A stretch of DNA of 23,291 nt from JAFLUQ01 sp964442035 (lineage in GTDB: Bacteria > Bacillota > Clostridia > UMGS1883). A model generated the notes under the pieces. It saw only the letters and a program-made list of their open reading frames with translations. It was not told the origin of the DNA and ran no database searches. Both the position numbers and the translations under genes were made by a program. The stretch is taken from contig CAYTWZ010000021.1 of assembly GCA_964442035.1 (NCBI GenBank), positions 1 through 23,291 on the forward strand, given 5' to 3'. The stretch's first letter is position 1. Every line of letters starts with the position of its first letter. Positions 20,841 to 23,291 of the stretch are shown here, piece by piece.

Positions 20841-23291
20841 TTTCACTTTGATCGCGCTCATTATGGGACGCAGATTGTCATCCCAGAGGAATACTCTTAT
20901 GGAGCCTCTGGACGCCACGGCGTTTTCAAGCTGGACGGCCAGCTGAAGACTGCTCTGAGCGTCTACTTCCACGTCACTCTTTTTTATTTCGAGTATATCA
21001 CCGGAGCTTGTATATGTAACGGTGTATACAGACGCCTTAAACGCCTCGCTCTCGTTGTTGAGGAGTTCAACATTGACTGTCTTTGCGGAGCTGGCATAGC
21101 TGGCTGAGGCTATACCGTAGGAATCGTTGTCCTCAAAGCCGGCATTGTCACCGTTGACTATATCCTTAAGCTCGGCACAGGTGAGAGCACGGTCATAGAC
21201 CCTGAAGTCTCTCAATGTTCCGTTATACTGACCCATAAGGTTGTAGCCACTTACGCTAAGCTCGCCATACGGAAGCTCAATGTACTGATCCGCCATGCCA
21301 TTGATGTAGGTTCTGGCAATGCCTGTTTCGGCGTCATAGGTTATAGCCAAGTGCACCTCGCCGGGGTTGGTCTTCCCTGTCGATCCGTCAGTGGTCGCGC
21401 TGTGGCTCTTATTCCAGTCGGAGTTGGACCAAAGATTGCTGCTGTCATAGCCTACGCCGCCAATCGTGAGTGTCGGCGTGCTGGTGGAATTGTTCACCGC
21501 GTACTTAAACTGACCGTCGGCAAGGCTGAGGATAGTGCCGCCCCAGTTGGTCGCCGCGCTGAAGTCAACAAAGGCGGAAATCGTAAAGCTGGAGCTGTCA
21601 ATAAGATTGTTCGGAAGCTGTACATAGCCGTTTGCCGCCGTTGTGAGTACGCCGTCCCCGACAGTCTCGTCAGAGAGCGTTGCGCCCTTCTTGCTTATGC
21701 GGTCGATAAGTTTGCCATCAGAATCACCGACAAAGGTGTAGTGTACATCCAAACCGTCCTCAAAATTAAATACATCATCATCGAACTGGAAATTAGTATG
21801 AATAGCTGTTGGGAAGCCCTCGGGGAACGAGCTGTTAACTATCCAGTAGTAGTAGTCGCCGCTCATCCAAATGAGGTCAAACTCGTCTTCGCCGGATGTG
21901 CCGGGAATAGAGAATGGACGTACATTGTTGACAGAGGAGTTCCTTGTGATCTGTTCGCGGTCAAGTATCTCGCGGCCATCATCGCTCATAGTGTAACGGA
22001 TGATCTCATAGACTTCTCCGAATACGCCCTTTACGGGAACTGACGCGTAGATCACGTTCGGATTTTCGGGATCTATGGACATTCCGCCGCTGTAGCACTG
22101 TTCGGTGCCGCTGGACTGGTGGAATGCTCCGCCAGCGTCGGCAAGCTTGGTCTTTACCCATTCGCCGGCATTGGAATCCCACTTAGCGTAATAGTAGGTG
22201 TGACTCTGTTTGTCGGAGCTGATCCTTACCATTGCGATAACGGGTATCTCGTCTTTGTCAAGAGCGATTTCCCATACCCAGCCGCGCTTGCTGGTAGTAT
22301 AGTCGTCAACCACATAGGACGGATCCGTCTCACCGTTGGTTACTCTGAATGGCAGACTTGTGGAAAGTGTCTCCCCGGTAGCTCCCTTTAGGGCAACCTT
22401 TACCTTGCCCTCGGTGAAATCGGTGATCTGAATTGCGGTGTAATAGATAGCGCAGGGATCGATATTATCCGGGTGGGTAGCGCTGTAGGTCATATAGATG
22501 GTGTCTCTGCCGTTTGACACATACTTGGCATAGGGACGGCAGCTGCTGCTTTGAGCGGTTGAGTTGATAATCTGCTTTGGCCCCCATGTAAAGCTCAGAG
22601 TGTAGTCATTATCCTCGGTTGGCATTTGCATTTGAGCTATCGTGGGATGCCAGTTGATACCTCTCCAGCACATATAGATGTGATCCGGATCACCGGAGAG
22701 TATGAAAGGACTGGGATAAGTCGTGTTGTCGGATGTCGCCAGTTTCTTCTCCGGGCCGAGGGTTGTTATGTCGCCGGGCTGTCGGCTAACTCTGTAGTAG
22801 AAAGCCGCTTCGTCAGTGTGACGGGAGTATATAATAAGGATATGCTCATCCGGCAATACTAAGAACGCCGGATTGTCGTGATCGTCCGGCTGGAAGTTAC
22901 TGCGTATAAGCGTCTCGGTAACCTCGCCGGTAAGGTTGTTATACTGAGTGGCCTTAATAGAGCCGTGTACGTCAATATAACCAACATAGGTCATATCAAT
23001 GGTACCGTCATCGTTTGCATAGTGGAAGGCTCGATTATCCGCGATCCAGCAATATGATCCCGCGGGAGAAATCTCATATCCGTTGAACATGTCGTCATTG
23101 GAGACAAGAGAGTATACAAGGGATATCACATTGAGACCCTTGTCCTCCTCATCGGCCACAACATCGATGGAGAGAACGGAAAGCTCCTCTCTGTAGGTAT
23201 AGATGTCCTCGCCGATAGAAATGAAAGCGTCGGGAGTAAGCTTGTAGCTGTATGTCATTCCCGTGGCTATTTTGGGAATGATAACCTCGTC
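20838..23291 (-). CDS. BNR_4-type beta-propeller/LamG secreted protein, 5' end outside the window
   Basis: The reading frame is open to the window edge, so the N-terminus and any signal peptide are missing; the ATG at 23258 is probably internal. The first 490 or so visible residues form a BNR_4 (PF15892-like) propeller: HYANDDGTIDMTYVGYIDVHG, the typical DDHDNPAFLVLPDEHILIIYSRH, TYPSPFILSGDPDHIYMCWRG, CRPYAKYVSNGRDTIYMTYS, GWVWEIALDKDEIPVIAMV and QCYSGGMSIDPENPNVIYASV. The same fold occurs in PL24/PL25 ulvan lyases and GH145-related enzymes, so a lyase or exo-glycosidase acting on uronate-rich glycans is likely, but the exact family cannot be settled by eye. A LamG-like jelly roll of about 200 residues follows (YTFVGDSDG ... 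LRDFRVYDRALTCAEL), then a beta-sandwich C-terminal domain of about 85 residues ending IRVFLWDDNLRPI. Confidence 0.82.
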   Translation of the reverse strand, partial: DEVIIPKIATGMTYSYKLTPDAFISIGEDIYTYREELSVLSIDVVADEEDKGLNVISLVYSLVSNDDMFNGYEISPAGSYCWIADNRAFHYANDDGTIDMTYVGYIDVHGSIKATQYNNLTGEVTETLIRSNFQPDDHDNPAFLVLPDEHILIIYSRHTDEAAFYYRVSRQPGDITTLGPEKKLATSDNTTYPSPFILSGDPDHIYMCWRGINWHPTIAQMQMPTEDNDYTLSFTWGPKQIINSTAQSSSCRPYAKYVSNGRDTIYMTYSATHPDNIDPCAIYYTAIQITDFTEGKVKVALKGATGETLSTSLPFRVTNGETDPSYVVDDYTTSKRGWVWEIALDKDEIPVIAMVRISSDKQSHTYYYAKWDSNAGEWVKTKLADAGGAFHQSSGTEQCYSGGMSIDPENPNVIYASVPVKGVFGEVYEIIRYTMSDDGREILDREQITRNSSVNNVRPFSIPGTSGEDEFDLIWMSGDYYYWIVNSSFPEGFPTAIHTNFQFDDDVFNFEDGLDVHYTFVGDSDGKLIDRISKKGATLSDETVGDGVLTTAANGYVQLPNNLIDSSSFTISAFVDFSAATNWGGTILSLADGQFKYAVNNSTSTPTLTIGGVGYDSSNLWSNSDWNKSHSATTDGSTGKTNPGEVHLAITYDAETGIARTYINGMADQYIELPYGELSVSGYNLMGQYNGTLRDFRVYDRALTCAELKDIVNGDNAGFEDNDSYGIASASYASSAKTVNVELLNNESEAFKASVYTVTYTSSGDILEIKKSDVEVDAQSSLQLAVQLENAVASRGSIRVFLWDDNLRPIMSAIKVK

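Overview
The window reads as a chromosomal segment of a Gram-positive, low-to-mid GC member of the Clostridia, probably a gut or gut-like fibre degrader. The grounds are strong AGGAGG-type ribosome binding sites, an ECF (energy-coupling factor) vitamin transporter, copper-amine-oxidase-type 'stalk' domains on secreted proteins, very large signal-peptide-bearing carbohydrate-active proteins, and the folate-dependent tRNA methylase TrmFO. A run of exactly 100 N (7945-8044) marks a scaffold gap, so this is a draft or metagenomic assembly. Genus cannot be fixed from the sequence.

Region 1 (29-8761, + strand) is one tightly packed, mostly overlapping operon of nine genes: a small two-helix membrane protein, a secreted PQQ-like beta-propeller, a secreted DUF4430 protein, a membrane-anchored alpha/alpha-toroid (prenyltransferase/terpene-cyclase-like repeat) protein, a membrane-anchored DUF4430 protein, then EcfT, a fused EcfA-EcfA' ATPase and an S component, and finally a secreted polysaccharide deacetylase carrying tandem GW-ending repeats. 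The alpha/alpha barrel and the DUF4430 fold are the two domains of animal transcobalamin/intrinsic factor. Here they sit on separate polypeptides next to an ECF importer, so the operon looks like a split, surface-tethered, transcobalamin-like capture system feeding an ECF transporter. This is the most interesting system in the window; the corrinoid ligand is inference.

Region 2 (8774-14706) has a terminator, a GC-rich hairpin-forming spacer, then two minus-strand genes: a secreted protein of unknown function ending in stalk-like segments, and a 1213-residue secreted GH105 unsaturated-uronyl hydrolase fused to a stalk domain and four discoidin/CBM32-like modules. Region 3 (14707-17182) holds trmFO coupled to a small lipoprotein gene (minus), divergent from a glycine-rich general-stress-like protein (plus); the two divergent promoters appear to share one palindromic TTGCAA -35 box.

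Region 4 (17195-23291, minus) carries a 5'-truncated BNR_4 beta-propeller/LamG protein (candidate polysaccharide lyase or glycosidase), a structured spacer, a 1061-residue multi-CBM secreted protein without a recognisable catalytic domain, and a 53-codon acidic small ORF translationally coupled to it. The BNR_4 protein and the GH105 enzyme could act in sequence on a uronate-containing plant or algal polysaccharide. No tRNA, rRNA, CRISPR array, transposase or phage gene was seen.
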